Shown: positions 6,268-14,841, counted from the first letter of the stretch. The stretch: DNA of 14,841 bases from Salinisphaera sp. UBA1666 (GCA_002320455.1 DCKU01000109.1:1-14841), one strand, 5' to 3'. The notes: generated by a model from the letters alone, not told the origin. Translations and numbers: made by a program.

Positions 6268-6762
6268 CTAACCGGCGGTCTTGGCTCGCAACCGCTCGGC
6301 CACGATCTCGGGCACCAACCCACTGATGCGCCCGTCGAGAAACGCAATCTCGCGCACCAGCGTGGACGAGATATGGGCATACTCGGGCGACGGCGCCAGA
6401 AAGACCGTGTCGATGCTGGCATCCAGATGGCGATTCATCACGGCCATCTGTTTCTCGTATTCGTAGTCGCCTACGCCGCGGACGCCGCGCACGAAGACAT
6501 CGACCTCGTGGTCCCGGGCGAAGTTGACGATGAGGCCGCTGGCCGCCATCACGCGGACGTTATCGACGTCGGCCAGAACCTCGCGCGCCAGCTCGACGCG
6601 CTCGTCGTGATCGAAGATGGATTTTTTCGAGGCGTTACTCGAGACGGCGACGATCAGCTCGTCGAACATACGCGCGGCGCGCCGGATGACGTCGGCATGG
6701 CCGTTGGTGATGGGGTCGAACGTACCGGTATAGGCGGCGCGCACCGGGCGATGCTGGGTCAT
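6268..6762 (-). CDS. coaD: Phosphopantetheine adenylyltransferase
   Basis: CoaD transfers AMP from ATP to 4'-phosphopantetheine, the penultimate step of coenzyme A synthesis in the cytoplasm. The 164-residue protein has the nucleotidyltransferase motifs: GTFDPITNGH (13-22), the R-G-V-R-G-V-G-D-Y-E-Y-E segment (92-103) and ISSTLVRE (131-138). The ATG at 6762 overlaps the rsmD TGA (ATGA), and translation into the longer upstream frame would add 14 residues without similarity. rsmD-coaD pairing is common in gammaproteobacteria. Downstream there is no fdx, which often follows in relatives. Confidence 0.96.
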   Translation of the reverse strand: MTQHRPVRAAYTGTFDPITNGHADVIRRAARMFDELIVAVSSNASKKSIFDHDERVELAREVLADVDNVRVMAASGLIVNFARDHEVDVFVRGVRGVGDYEYEKQMAVMNRHLDASIDTVFLAPSPEYAHISSTLVREIAFLDGRISGLVPEIVAERLRAKTAG

Positions 6763-7388
6763 GAAGCTACCTCGGTCGGGGCTGGACACGGTGCGGCTAG
6801 GCAAAAGCCTACGCTGCCCGCCCGCGACTGTTTGAGCAACTCGAAATTTGGGGCCAGCCGCTCGGCGATCGCCTGGGCCTCGGCCAGCGGATATTCGAGA
6901 TAGATCCGCGCCTCGGGCTTGAGCGCCACGGCAATACCGGCAAGTGCGGCGCCGTGCAGCTGGGCGGCAAACGGCGGGTCGATGAACACAATATCCAGCG
7001 AGGCCGGTGCGACCAGCGCATCGGCCCGCGTGGCGTCACCACGCATCACACGGCCCCGCGAGCCGGCCGATAGTGTGGTCAGTGCGTGATCGATTGCCCG
7101 CGCGGCCAGATCGTCACTTTCTACGAAAAGTGATGAGGCCGCGCCGCGCGACAGGGCTTCGAGCCCCAAGGCGCCCGTGCCGGCGAACAGATCGGCACAG
7201 GCCGCCCCCGCCAGACGTGGGGCCAGCCAGTTGAACAGGGTTTCTCGCACGCGATCGGGCGTGGGCCGAAGGCCCGGCCGGTCGGCGATCGGTACGCGCC
7301 GGCTGCGCCATTCGCCGCCGATGAGTCGCAGCGACGTCGCCGGTTCGCGCGCGCCGGTGCGGGCCGGCCTGTGCTTGGCGCGGGCCAT
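6759..7388 (-). CDS. rsmD: 16S rRNA (guanine966-N2)-methyltransferase
   Basis: RsmD methylates G966 of 16S rRNA in the assembled 30S subunit using S-adenosylmethionine. The 209-residue product has R-P-T-P-D-R-V-R-E-T-L-F (41-52), the SAM-binding loop DLFAGTGALG (66-75) and the catalytic DPPF (137-140). An Arg-rich N-terminal extension of about 20 residues precedes the core. The ATG is 2 bp after the tldD stop and the end overlaps coaD by 4 bases, so it is translated within one message. Confidence 0.95.
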   Translation of the reverse strand: MARAKHRPARTGAREPATSLRLIGGEWRSRRVPIADRPGLRPTPDRVRETLFNWLAPRLAGAACADLFAGTGALGLEALSRGAASSLFVESDDLAARAIDHALTTLSAGSRGRVMRGDATRADALVAPASLDIVFIDPPFAAQLHGAALAGIAVALKPEARIYLEYPLAEAQAIAERLAPNFELLKQSRAGSVGFCLAAPCPAPTEVAS

Positions 7389-7390
7389 GT

Positions 7391-8851
7391 TCAGCCGGCC
7401 GCCTCGGTGCCGCCGACCGTGATCGCATCCACCCGCAGGCTGGGCTGGCCGACGCCCACGGGCACGCTCTGGCCGTGCTTGCCACAGGTGCCCACGCCGG
7501 AATCCAGCGCCCAGTCGTTGCCCACCATCGACACACGACCCATGACGTCGGGCCCGTTGCCGATGAGGGTGACGCCCTTGAGCGGCTCGCCCAGGCGGCC
7601 GTTTCGGATGCGATAGGCCTCGTCGACTGTGAATACGAAGTTGCCCGAAGTGATATCGACCGAGCCGCCGCCGAAGTTGGCGGCATAGATGCCGTCGTCC
7701 ACCGAGGCGATGATATCGGCCGGATCACTGTCACCGGGGCGCAGATAGGTATTGGTCATGCGCGGCATGACGGTATGGGCATAAGACTCGCGCCGGGCGT
7801 TGCCGGTGGGAGCCATGCCCATGAGCCGTGCGTTGTGTTTGTCCTGCATATAGCCGGTCAGCACGCCGTTCTCGATCAGCGTATTGCACGCCGCCGGCGT
7901 GCCCTCATCGTCCACGGCCAGGCTGCCGCGCCGGCCGTCCAGCGTGCCGTCGTCGACCACCGTGCACAGATCCGAGGCCACTTTCTGGCCGATCTTGCCG
8001 GAGAAGTTGGAGGCCCCGCGGCGGTTGAAATCTCCTTCCAGACCGTGGCCTACGGCTTCGTGCAGTAATACGCCCGACCAGCCGTTGCCCAGCACCACCG
8101 GCATGGAACCGGCCGGGGCATCGGCGGCCTTGAGCCGGATGGTGGCTCGACGCACGGCCTCGCGGGCGTAGTGAGCCACGAGGTCATCGTCGCCGGTGTA
8201 GATCTCGTAGGACAGCCGGCCGCCGCCGCCGCCGGCGCTGCCGAACTCGCGCTTGCCGCTCTCCTCGACCTGGACCGAGACATTGAAGCGCACCATCGGA
8301 CGCACGTCGCCGCACAGCGTGCCGTCGCTTGCCGCCACCAGCATGGTATCGGCGCTGCCGGCCAGCGAGACCGTGACGCGCACCACGCGCGGATCGGCGT
8401 CGCGGGCGATACGATCGGCGTGGTGCAGCAGCGCGACCTTGGTCTCGGCGTCCAGCGAGTCCGCCGGATCGATCGGCGCATAGCGCGTGGCCGGGCCCGT
8501 ATCGCGACGGGTGAGGGCGTTGATGGCGGCACTCTGGCCGCCGCGAGCGATCGCTCGTGCCGCCTGCGAGGCCTGGGTCAACGCCGGCAGCGCCAGCTCG
8601 TCGGCGTAGGCAAAGCCGGTCTGCTCCCCAGACAGTACGCGCACGCCCACGCCTTGCGCGGTCGACGCGCCGGCACTGCGGACCACGCTGTCCTCCAGCA
8701 GCCAGGATTCGTTGGCCAGGATCTGAAAATACAGATCGGCATAGTCCACGCCCGGCTGCATCAGCCCGGACAGAGTGGCTTCGAGCTGAGCCGCATCGAT
8801 GGCCGCGGGGCCGAGCAGGGTATCGGAGGCGATATCGAGAGTGTTTTGCAT
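7391..8851 (-). CDS. tldD: TldD metalloprotease subunit
   Basis: TldD with TldE (PmbA) forms a zinc-dependent protease that trims unfolded peptides, for example microcin precursors and the CcdA antitoxin in E. coli. The 486-residue product has the H264-E-A-V-G-H269 zinc motif, G-L-E-G-D after it, and near the C-terminus GTCGKHGQSVPVGVGQPSL with the conserved Cys that is a zinc ligand in the family. Length is the family norm. No pmbA/tldE is in this window, so the partner must be elsewhere. The gene is 30 bp after the quinone reductase and 2 bp before rsmD. Confidence 0.97.
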   Translation of the reverse strand: MQNTLDIASDTLLGPAAIDAAQLEATLSGLMQPGVDYADLYFQILANESWLLEDSVVRSAGASTAQGVGVRVLSGEQTGFAYADELALPALTQASQAARAIARGGQSAAINALTRRDTGPATRYAPIDPADSLDAETKVALLHHADRIARDADPRVVRVTVSLAGSADTMLVAASDGTLCGDVRPMVRFNVSVQVEESGKREFGSAGGGGGRLSYEIYTGDDDLVAHYAREAVRRATIRLKAADAPAGSMPVVLGNGWSGVLLHEAVGHGLEGDFNRRGASNFSGKIGQKVASDLCTVVDDGTLDGRRGSLAVDDEGTPAACNTLIENGVLTGYMQDKHNARLMGMAPTGNARRESYAHTVMPRMTNTYLRPGDSDPADIIASVDDGIYAANFGGGSVDITSGNFVFTVDEAYRIRNGRLGEPLKGVTLIGNGPDVMGRVSMVGNDWALDSGVGTCGKHGQSVPVGVGQPSLRVDAITVGGTEAAG

Positions 8852-8881
8852 CGCCCTAGGCTATCACTGACGCCCTGTGTA

Positions 8882-9859
8882 TCAGGGCAAAAGAATGGTC
8901 GAGCCGGTCGTTCGTCGCTCGGCGAGCGCGGTGTGGGCCGCGCCGGCCTCGGCCAGGTCGAAGCGCTGGCCGATCGGCACCCGCACGTCGCCGCTGGCCA
9001 GTACGGCGAACAGATCAGCACACATCATCTCGTAGCGGGCCCGGGTATCGGCATAGCCGCCGAGGCTGGGGCGGGTCACGAACAACGAGCCGCCGCGGTT
9101 GAGCTCGACCAGATTGACGCCCTCGACCGGGCCGGAGGCGTTGCCAAACGACACCATGAGCCCGCGTTTCTGCAGACAGGCCAGCGAGTCGGCCCAGGTA
9201 TCGCGGCCCACCGAGTCGTAGACCACGGGCACGCCGGCGCCGTCGGTCAGCGCCATCACACGCTCGGGCACGGATTCTTTGGTGTAGTCGATGGTCTGCC
9301 AGGCGCCGTTATCGCGAGCGATGCCGGCTTTTTCGGGCGATGACACCGTGCCGATGACCCGAGCGCCGAGTGCCGCGGCCCACTGGCAGGCGATGCTGCC
9401 CACGCCGCCGGCGGCGGCGTGGAAGACGATGGTCTCGCCGGCGACGAGTCGATGGGTCTGACGCAGCAGGTACTGGGCCGTCAGGCCCTTGAGCATCCCG
9501 GCGGCCGCGGTCTCGAAGTCCACATCCGCCGGCAGGGCAATGACGACGCGCGCGGGCATGGCGACATGCGTGGCATAAGCGCCCAAGGGACCCATGGCAT
9601 AGGCCACGCGATCGCCCTCGGCAAAGTCGGACACGTCCGCGCCAACGGCCACCACCACGCCGGCGCCTTCGGTGCCCAGCCCGCTGGGCAGATCGGTGGG
9701 GTAGAGCCCAGTACGGTAATAGATATCGATGAAGTTCAGCCCGATGGCGCGGTTTTCGATGACGACTTCATCGGCGGCCGGGCGCGGCTGCTCGGTCTCG
9801 ACCAGGCGCATGACCTCCGGGCCACCGGTCTCGGAGAAACGAATCTGTTGCGTGCTCAT
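8882..9859 (-). CDS. qor: NADPH:quinone oxidoreductase (zinc-free MDR family)
   Basis: The 325-residue protein is a medium-chain dehydrogenase/reductase of the zeta-crystallin type, reducing quinones with NADPH in the cytoplasm. Seen are N-F-I-D-I-Y-Y-R-T-G-L-Y-P (42-54), L-G-T-E-G-A-G-V-V (61-69) and the dinucleotide loop HAAAGGVGS (147-155). The cysteine set of zinc-dependent alcohol dehydrogenases is absent. GGAG at 7 bases gives a clear ribosome site for ATG 9859, placed in the 13-bp gap after the nitrilase stop. It is interposed between the nitrilase and tldD, which are neighbours in many relatives. Confidence 0.93.
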   Translation of the reverse strand: MSTQQIRFSETGGPEVMRLVETEQPRPAADEVVIENRAIGLNFIDIYYRTGLYPTDLPSGLGTEGAGVVVAVGADVSDFAEGDRVAYAMGPLGAYATHVAMPARVVIALPADVDFETAAAGMLKGLTAQYLLRQTHRLVAGETIVFHAAAGGVGSIACQWAAALGARVIGTVSSPEKAGIARDNGAWQTIDYTKESVPERVMALTDGAGVPVVYDSVGRDTWADSLACLQKRGLMVSFGNASGPVEGVNLVELNRGGSLFVTRPSLGGYADTRARYEMMCADLFAVLASGDVRVPIGQRFDLAEAGAAHTALAERRTTGSTILLP

Positions 9860-9872
9860 GACAGAACTCCAG

Positions 9873-10715
9873 TTAGCCGAGACGGCGATGCGTCAGGCAG
9901 GGAAAGCCGTCGCGGATGCGCGCGGCGCGCTCACGGTCGATATCGGCAACGACCACTTCGTTGGCGTCCGAGCGGGCCTCGGAGGTGATCTGGCCCCAGG
10001 CGTCGCAGATCAGCGAGTGACCATAGGTCCGCCGTCCGCTGGCGTGATGGCCGGCCTGGTTAGGGGCGATGACCGTGGCCAGATTCTCGATCGCCCGGGC
10101 GCGGGTGAGAATATGCCAGTGGGCGGTGCCGGTGGTGTAGGTAAACGCAGACGGGGCGACGATGACCTCGGCGCCGGCGGCCGAGAGCTGACGATAAAGC
10201 TCGGGAAAGCGCAGGTCGTAGCAGATCGACAGCCCCAGACGGCCCACCGGAGTGTCGATGACGACCGGGGCGTTGTCGCCAGGCATGAACGTAGCCGATT
10301 CACGATAGGCCTCCTTGGAGTCCGGCAGGCCCACGTCGAATAGATGGATCTTGTTGTAGCGGGCCACGCGCCGTCCGGTGTCATCGTAGACGCACAGTGC
10401 GGAGTAAACCCGATCGGCCTCGGGGCTGGCCAGCGGAATCGTGCCAGCGGCGATCCACAGCCCGTGGCGGCGCGCGGATTCGGCCAGGCTGTCCTGGATC
10501 GGTGTGTGTCCGTTGCCTGCGCCGTCGGCTTCGACCACGCCCAGCTTGTCGGTTTCGTGGGCGCCCATCAGCGCAAAGTTTTCGGGCAGGACCGCTAGAC
10601 GCGCGCCGCGGCGTGCGGCCTCGCGCAGCAGGTCGTCCGCGCGGGCCAGATTAGGGGCCACCTCGCCGCGCGAGTTCATCTGGATAGCAGCAACACGGGT
10701 CAGCGATTCGGTCAT
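9873..10715 (-). CDS. Nitrilase-superfamily amidase, deaminated-glutathione-amidase-like
   Basis: This 280-residue carbon-nitrogen hydrolase has the full Glu-Lys-Cys triad: E45 in LPENF, K122 in YNKIHLFD and C165 in SICYDLRFPELYR. The E-N-F, N-K-I-H-L-F-D and L-R-F-P-E-L-Y-R signatures are those of Nit1/YbeM-type amidases, which hydrolyse the damaged metabolite deaminated glutathione. ATG 10715 is preferred to the longer frame that runs back into yhdP; GAAGAG is a modest ribosome site. The gene sits between yhdP and qor, in the usual yhdP-nitrilase-tldD context. Confidence 0.92.
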   Translation of the reverse strand: MTESLTRVAAIQMNSRGEVAPNLARADDLLREAARRGARLAVLPENFALMGAHETDKLGVVEADGAGNGHTPIQDSLAESARRHGLWIAAGTIPLASPEADRVYSALCVYDDTGRRVARYNKIHLFDVGLPDSKEAYRESATFMPGDNAPVVIDTPVGRLGLSICYDLRFPELYRQLSAAGAEVIVAPSAFTYTTGTAHWHILTRARAIENLATVIAPNQAGHHASGRRTYGHSLICDAWGQITSEARSDANEVVVADIDRERAARIRDGFPCLTHRRLG

Positions 10716-10769
10716 GCGGCGCTCTTCAACAGCATCAACAGGCCCAACAGGGCACAAGGCAATGACACC

Positions 10770-10798
10770 AATATACGAGCCGGGCGCGCTGTCGTCAG
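10770..10798 (-). promoter_or_regulatory. Sigma70-type promoter for nitrilase-qor-tldD-rsmD-coaD
   Basis: On the - strand CTGACG (complement of 10793-10798, four of six) overlaps the yhdP stop codon, followed by a 17-bp spacer and TATATT (complement of 10770-10775, five of six). The start site would be near 10763, leaving about 48 bases before the nitrilase ATG. It would make the five downstream genes independent of yhdP. Confidence 0.5.
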
Positions 10799-13700
10799 CC
10801 GGCCGGAGCCTCGTCGTCATCCGGCGGGTCGTCGGCCGGGCGGCCCTCGGCGTGGGGTTCGATGATCTGCGGGTCATCCCAGCTGCCTTTCAGGCGATAG
10901 CTCACGGCAGAAATATCCGATAGCGGCTTTTCCAGCAGTTTCTGGACCGCGAATACGGCGGCCCCGACTGCGGGCCCGCCCAGCACAGCGCTGGCGATGG
11001 CCACGCCGCTGCCGAGCTTGGGCTGGATACTTACGCGCTCGTCGTAGTCACGCGTGGCCAGGCCCACACGCCCCGTGATCTCGATATTGGACGAGGGCGT
11101 AACGACCATCGCGTTTTTGCTGAATGCTTGTCCGTTGCGAATCAAGAATTTGGCCCGGGCTTTATCGAAAGCCAGGCCCTTGTCGACCACGTCGCGGAAG
11201 TTCAGCGTGAGACGCCGCGGCAGCACGTACAAATTGAACAGCCCCAGCAGACGCCCGGGACCGGGCTCTACGCTGAGCAGGCTGCCGTCGTCCATTGCCA
11301 GATCGACGTTGCCGTTGAGATGCAAGAGATCCAGGCCGGCCACGTTGGGCGCGATCGACAGACGGGCATCGATACGGGTCTTGTCGGCGCTCACCGGTGC
11401 CGCGAAGCCGAACGTGCGGATGAGCTGGGCCAGGCCGCGGCCTTTCAGGCGGGCGCTAGCGCCCGCGGTGGTGATGTCTCGTTGCACTTGCCAATCGGCG
11501 GCGATTCGGCCGGTCAGCGCGCCGCCGGACAGCATCAGCTGATCCAGCGACCACCCGTTGTCGGTCACGCGGGCGTTGGCCTGAAGCTGGCCGAAGACCA
11601 TGTCGTCGACCTCGAAGTCGGCCACGTAGACCGATAGCGCCGGCAGGTTGTTCGGCGACAGGTCTGGCCACATCAGGCTGCTCGTGTCGCCGTTGGCCTT
11701 GGCCTCGGCGCGGGCGTCTTGTTCGGCCTGTTGTTCTTTGGCGTCGGTCTGCAGCCGTAGCCGTTTGAAGTTGGCGGCGATCGCGATGGGCGCCGACTGC
11801 TGCGGACTGGGCCCGGTCGTGTACGTCGCCTGGCCCTGACTGTCTGCACCGTCGACGTTGATCCGCCAGCCCGGCTCGCCCACGAGCGAAACCGCGCGGA
11901 TGGCCGGCCCGGCCACGTAGCGATCGCCCACGGCGAGTCGGCGCGTGTTGATATCGCCGCCCAGGAACGAAAAGGAGTCGCCGGCGGCCGCGGTGTCGGC
12001 TTGGCCGGCGGTGTGCTGTTTGGCACGACTGTCTTCGTAGAGCACGTGGCGCACCACATCGAACCAGCCCTTGGCCTCGACGCGCTCGGCCTCGCCGCCG
12101 ACCCAGAGCCCGTGGCCGGACGGCGCGCTAAGCGTCTTACCACGTTCGCCCAGGCGCACCAGCATGCGCTCGGGCCCGCCGTCCGGCGCCAGGCGCGTGT
12201 CGACGTGGATACGCTTGTCGATGTCCGCGGTGATCCGGCGCTTGTCGGGATCAACGATGACGCGAGCGGCCCTTGTCGTCTCGGCGCGCTTGTCGGCCGG
12301 GGCCGGTAGATTGACGGCGGTGCCGGCCAGATCGGAGGTGATCTCGATCGGGCTGATGGCGCCGTGTCCGCCCACGGAAAACGCGATATTCAGCGGCAGT
12401 GTGCCGTCGATATAGCCCAGCCAGACCGGTGGCAGGTATTTGGACAGGACCGATCGATCTTCGGGCAGGTGCGGGGTGGCCCGGGCCACGATGCGCTGTC
12501 GATTACCCGGGGCCGGCAAGACATCAGCGGTGAGTGCGACGTCGTTGATACGCCCGGCCAGATCACGCGCCACGAGCCCGGTTTCGTCGAAGTTGAGCCG
12601 GCCGCGAATATCGCGAATCGGGGCGGGTAGGTAGTCTTGCGTCAGCGTATTGCCCCGCGCGGTAACCCGGCCGTCGACGGCGATATCGCCCAGCTCGGGC
12701 TTGAGCGGCAGCGACAGATCAAGCGCCAGGTCGGCCGGCCCGGCTACGTCGATAGCCTTCAGTAGGGCCCCGAACTTGTCGGACAGCGGCGAGTGCGACA
12801 GAAACGACAACATCTGCGGCGCCGGCGCGTTTTTGACCTGGCCGTTGACCGCCAGAACGGGTTCGCGCACGTCGGGAACGTGGGCCGTGGCGCGGTCAAT
12901 GGCCACACCGTTGATCCGACCGTGGCTGATGGCGGCGTCCAGCATCGCGCCGCTCAGGGTCAGGCGGCCGGCGGTTTGTTCGAGCGCCGGCCAGCCGGGT
13001 TTGTAGCGGATATCCAGATCGTGGCCGGCAAGCGTCACGTCGAAGCGCTCGCCGGGGCGCGGATCGGCAAACGGAAACCGATCGGCCGGCCCCCGTATCG
13101 AGATCTGGCCTTCGTCCAGCGTGCCGGCGGTGATGGCTTGATCGAGCCAATCGCGGAGCTTGGGGTTGGGCAAGTCCGGATCCTGCGGCAGCCGGTCCAG
13201 AAGACGCGGAATATCCGGCGCCGACAGGGCCACGTCCAGATCCAGATCCGGGGCCTCCCCGGCATGCGTCGTGACGTGTCCATTGGCCGACAGCCGGGCC
13301 TCGCGGCTGGCCAGGCGTAGATCATCCAGATCAAAACGCGTGCGGTGCCCGCTTGGGTGCCAGCTCACGCGGCCCCCCAGATCGGTCAGCGCCAGCGGTT
13401 CAGACAGATAGCGTTCGGACACGATCTGTCCCTGGGCGCCGTCAAAGACCAGCGTGTTCTGGCCCGCCGTGTGGGTGAGCCGGCCGCCGAGCGGGCCGAT
13501 GCGATAGCGATCGTTGCCCACAACGATTTGGGCGAAGTCGGCCCGGGCGTGCCACGGTTGATTCAGACCGCCGGCCATCTCGATCGTCGGGATACGCCCG
13601 GTCAGGCGGGTGGCCGCGAGGTCCGGGCGCCACCAGCGCGCGATGGCCGCCAGTCGCTCGGCGGATAGATCATGAGCTGTGGCCTGCACGGTTTGATCGG

Positions 13701-14724
13701 CCAGCGATGCCACGATACGCAGCGCCGGCGCGTCCGCGGTATCCGCGCTCGTGATACGAACCCGTGGATCGTCGGCGCTGGCTTGCACGGTCAGGCGCTT
13801 TGAAAATCCGGGCACTATTGTTGTTTCGTCATCGCGATCGTGATCGCCATGGCCATCCGGAGCGCCGGTCTCGCGCGTGATCGGTGCCTGGTCAACGGTC
13901 AGGGTGGTATCGGCCAGGCCACGCTCGCGCCAGCGGCCGTCGAGCGTGAGGTCTGTGGTGCCGCTTGTGGCCGCTGCCTCGTGCCCGGTGGCAGCCCGTA
14001 GCAGCCTTGCCGGCCGCAGGCCGGTCGCGCTCAGGTGAAAACGAGCCTGGGCGGTCGGCGCCAAATCGCCGCTCAGCCGGGCGTTGGCAGCCACCGCGGA
14101 CCACCAGTCGGGGCCGTCGGCGGACAGCGAGGCCTCGAGCACGTCAGGCGCGTTTTCGGCTATATTCACGTCCAGGCTCTGCCACTGCGCGCGACCGCCG
14201 GGCAGCTGGGGCGCGATCACGGTCAACTGGCCGTCGTCGACGATCAGCTCGCCCAGATAACGACGAAACGCCGTCAGGCGTTCGAGCGTCAACGCGCTGT
14301 TGCCGCGAGGCCAATGGGCAAGGCCGGGGCGCCCGTTTTGAATCGTCACCGCCAGCTTGGGGCCATCCAGGCGGATGCCGTCGGGTACGTACTGGCCGCT
14401 GATGAGATCCAGCAGGGAAAATGCGAGCCCGGCCCGGTCGGCGGTGATAGCCGGCTCGGATTCGCCGTGGTGGGTAATGGCCAGATCGTTGAGATAGACC
14501 ATAGGGCCCTGTCGCGAGACCCCGAGCGAGAGCCCCCCGATCTGGATATCCGCATCTAGCGCGTGCTCCAGCCGGGACACGAGCACGTCTTGATATTCGG
14601 GCACGAAGCGATCGGCCAACGGAATACCGATTACGGCTACGCCGGCCAGTATGCTTGTGAGAACACCTAGGCCGATCAGCGGGCCCAGCACCCAACGTCG
14701 ACGGCGCCGCACGGGCTTAGTCAT
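10795..14724 (-). CDS. yhdP: YhdP-family AsmA-like envelope protein (TIGR02099)
   Basis: The 1309-residue product is an inner-membrane-anchored periplasmic giant of the YhdP/AsmA-like family, thought to bridge the periplasm and move phospholipids to the outer membrane. An Arg-rich start (RRRRR at about 6-10) is followed by a single membrane anchor (about 11-35); the rest is a long beta-rich AsmA-type repeat region with many short G/D/V strands. It ends with the typical Y-R-L-K-G-S-W-D-D-P-Q-I-I-E-P and an acidic tail. E. coli YhdP is about 1266 residues, so the length fits. An odd G-H-G-D-H-D-R-D-D-E insertion lies near residue 292. No strong ribosome site precedes ATG 14724. Confidence 0.95.
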   Translation of the reverse strand: MTKPVRRRRRWVLGPLIGLGVLTSILAGVAVIGIPLADRFVPEYQDVLVSRLEHALDADIQIGGLSLGVSRQGPMVYLNDLAITHHGESEPAITADRAGLAFSLLDLISGQYVPDGIRLDGPKLAVTIQNGRPGLAHWPRGNSALTLERLTAFRRYLGELIVDDGQLTVIAPQLPGGRAQWQSLDVNIAENAPDVLEASLSADGPDWWSAVAANARLSGDLAPTAQARFHLSATGLRPARLLRAATGHEAAATSGTTDLTLDGRWRERGLADTTLTVDQAPITRETGAPDGHGDHDRDDETTIVPGFSKRLTVQASADDPRVRITSADTADAPALRIVASLADQTVQATAHDLSAERLAAIARWWRPDLAATRLTGRIPTIEMAGGLNQPWHARADFAQIVVGNDRYRIGPLGGRLTHTAGQNTLVFDGAQGQIVSERYLSEPLALTDLGGRVSWHPSGHRTRFDLDDLRLASREARLSANGHVTTHAGEAPDLDLDVALSAPDIPRLLDRLPQDPDLPNPKLRDWLDQAITAGTLDEGQISIRGPADRFPFADPRPGERFDVTLAGHDLDIRYKPGWPALEQTAGRLTLSGAMLDAAISHGRINGVAIDRATAHVPDVREPVLAVNGQVKNAPAPQMLSFLSHSPLSDKFGALLKAIDVAGPADLALDLSLPLKPELGDIAVDGRVTARGNTLTQDYLPAPIRDIRGRLNFDETGLVARDLAGRINDVALTADVLPAPGNRQRIVARATPHLPEDRSVLSKYLPPVWLGYIDGTLPLNIAFSVGGHGAISPIEITSDLAGTAVNLPAPADKRAETTRAARVIVDPDKRRITADIDKRIHVDTRLAPDGGPERMLVRLGERGKTLSAPSGHGLWVGGEAERVEAKGWFDVVRHVLYEDSRAKQHTAGQADTAAAGDSFSFLGGDINTRRLAVGDRYVAGPAIRAVSLVGEPGWRINVDGADSQGQATYTTGPSPQQSAPIAIAANFKRLRLQTDAKEQQAEQDARAEAKANGDTSSLMWPDLSPNNLPALSVYVADFEVDDMVFGQLQANARVTDNGWSLDQLMLSGGALTGRIAADWQVQRDITTAGASARLKGRGLAQLIRTFGFAAPVSADKTRIDARLSIAPNVAGLDLLHLNGNVDLAMDDGSLLSVEPGPGRLLGLFNLYVLPRRLTLNFRDVVDKGLAFDKARAKFLIRNGQAFSKNAMVVTPSSNIEITGRVGLATRDYDERVSIQPKLGSGVAIASAVLGGPAVGAAVFAVQKLLEKPLSDISAVSYRLKGSWDDPQIIEPHAEGRPADDPPDDDEAPAG

Positions 14725-14796
14725 GCGCAGCCGGCACCATCACGGCGCGGCCGGGCGCGTGCGTTCGGCACAAAATCGCAGCGGGATGCGTGCTAA

Positions 14797-14841
14797 GGAA
14801 GCTCTGCACAACCTGTTGCGGTCGCCCCACGTGCTTTGCGC
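14797..14841. mobile_element. Possible terminal inverted repeat of an IS5-family element, continuing past the window edge
   Basis: The sequence GGAAGCTCTGCACAACC begins directly after CTAA (14793-14796). A GG-rich, CTCTG-type end resembles IS5-family terminal repeats, and CTAA fits the YTAR target duplicated by the IS5 subgroup. If so, the element starts 72 bp upstream of the yhdP start. Only one end is visible and there is no transposase here, so this is a hypothesis. Confidence 0.3.

Noticed and set aside
8171..9343. 390-codon open frame on the + strand opposite tldD and qor
   Set aside because: It spans two conserved - strand genes and their gap, and its product is His/Gly/Arg-rich as expected from a reverse-strand shadow.

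Overview
The window is GC-rich, densely packed DNA that reads as a gammaproteobacterial chromosome. Pointers are the yhdP (TIGR02099)-nitrilase-tldD gene set, a GammaB-type rsmD/coaD pair and a complete-looking PQQ precursor gene. A BCCT-family compatible-solute-type transporter would suit a halotolerant or marine lineage such as Salinisphaeraceae, but the taxon is inference only.

Left part (1-1842) is a pyrroloquinoline quinone (PQQ) locus with an unusual layout. The 3' end of pqqC and then pqqD run on the + strand. pqqE lies on the - strand, tail to tail with pqqD (14 bp between stop codons). The tiny PqqA precursor gene lies upstream of pqqE on the - strand. A strong intrinsic terminator sits between pqqA and pqqE. 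pqqB is not in the window. The visible part of pqqC has an in-frame TAG next to the window edge.

The 2015-5883 block is a divergon. A LysR-type regulator points right. A DUF1127 small protein, a BCCT transporter and an EamA/DMT-type exporter point left as a tightly spaced operon; the last two genes overlap by one base. Both promoters and an inverted repeat lie in the 97-bp gap between the regulator and the operon. Substrates are not determinable from sequence.

5884-6267 holds one small two-helix membrane ORF (- strand), preceded by a TTGACA hexamer and a 4+4 dyad reminiscent of MerR-family promoters.

The right part (6268-14724) is a long - strand run: yhdP, nitrilase-family amidase, quinone oxidoreductase, tldD, rsmD and coaD, mostly with gaps of 30 bp or less or overlaps. 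It mixes envelope biogenesis (YhdP), metabolite repair (deaminated glutathione amidase-like), a TldD protease subunit, 16S rRNA methylation (RsmD) and CoA synthesis (CoaD). A good sigma70-type promoter overlaps the yhdP stop codon and would drive the five downstream genes. The last 45 bp look like the terminal inverted repeat of an IS5-family element inserted at CTAA just upstream of yhdP, but the element itself lies outside the window.

The most interesting items are the split convergent pqq locus with its pqqA-pqqE terminator, the disrupted pqqC edge, and the regulator/DUF1127/importer/exporter divergon. No CRISPR array, phage, tRNA or rRNA was seen.
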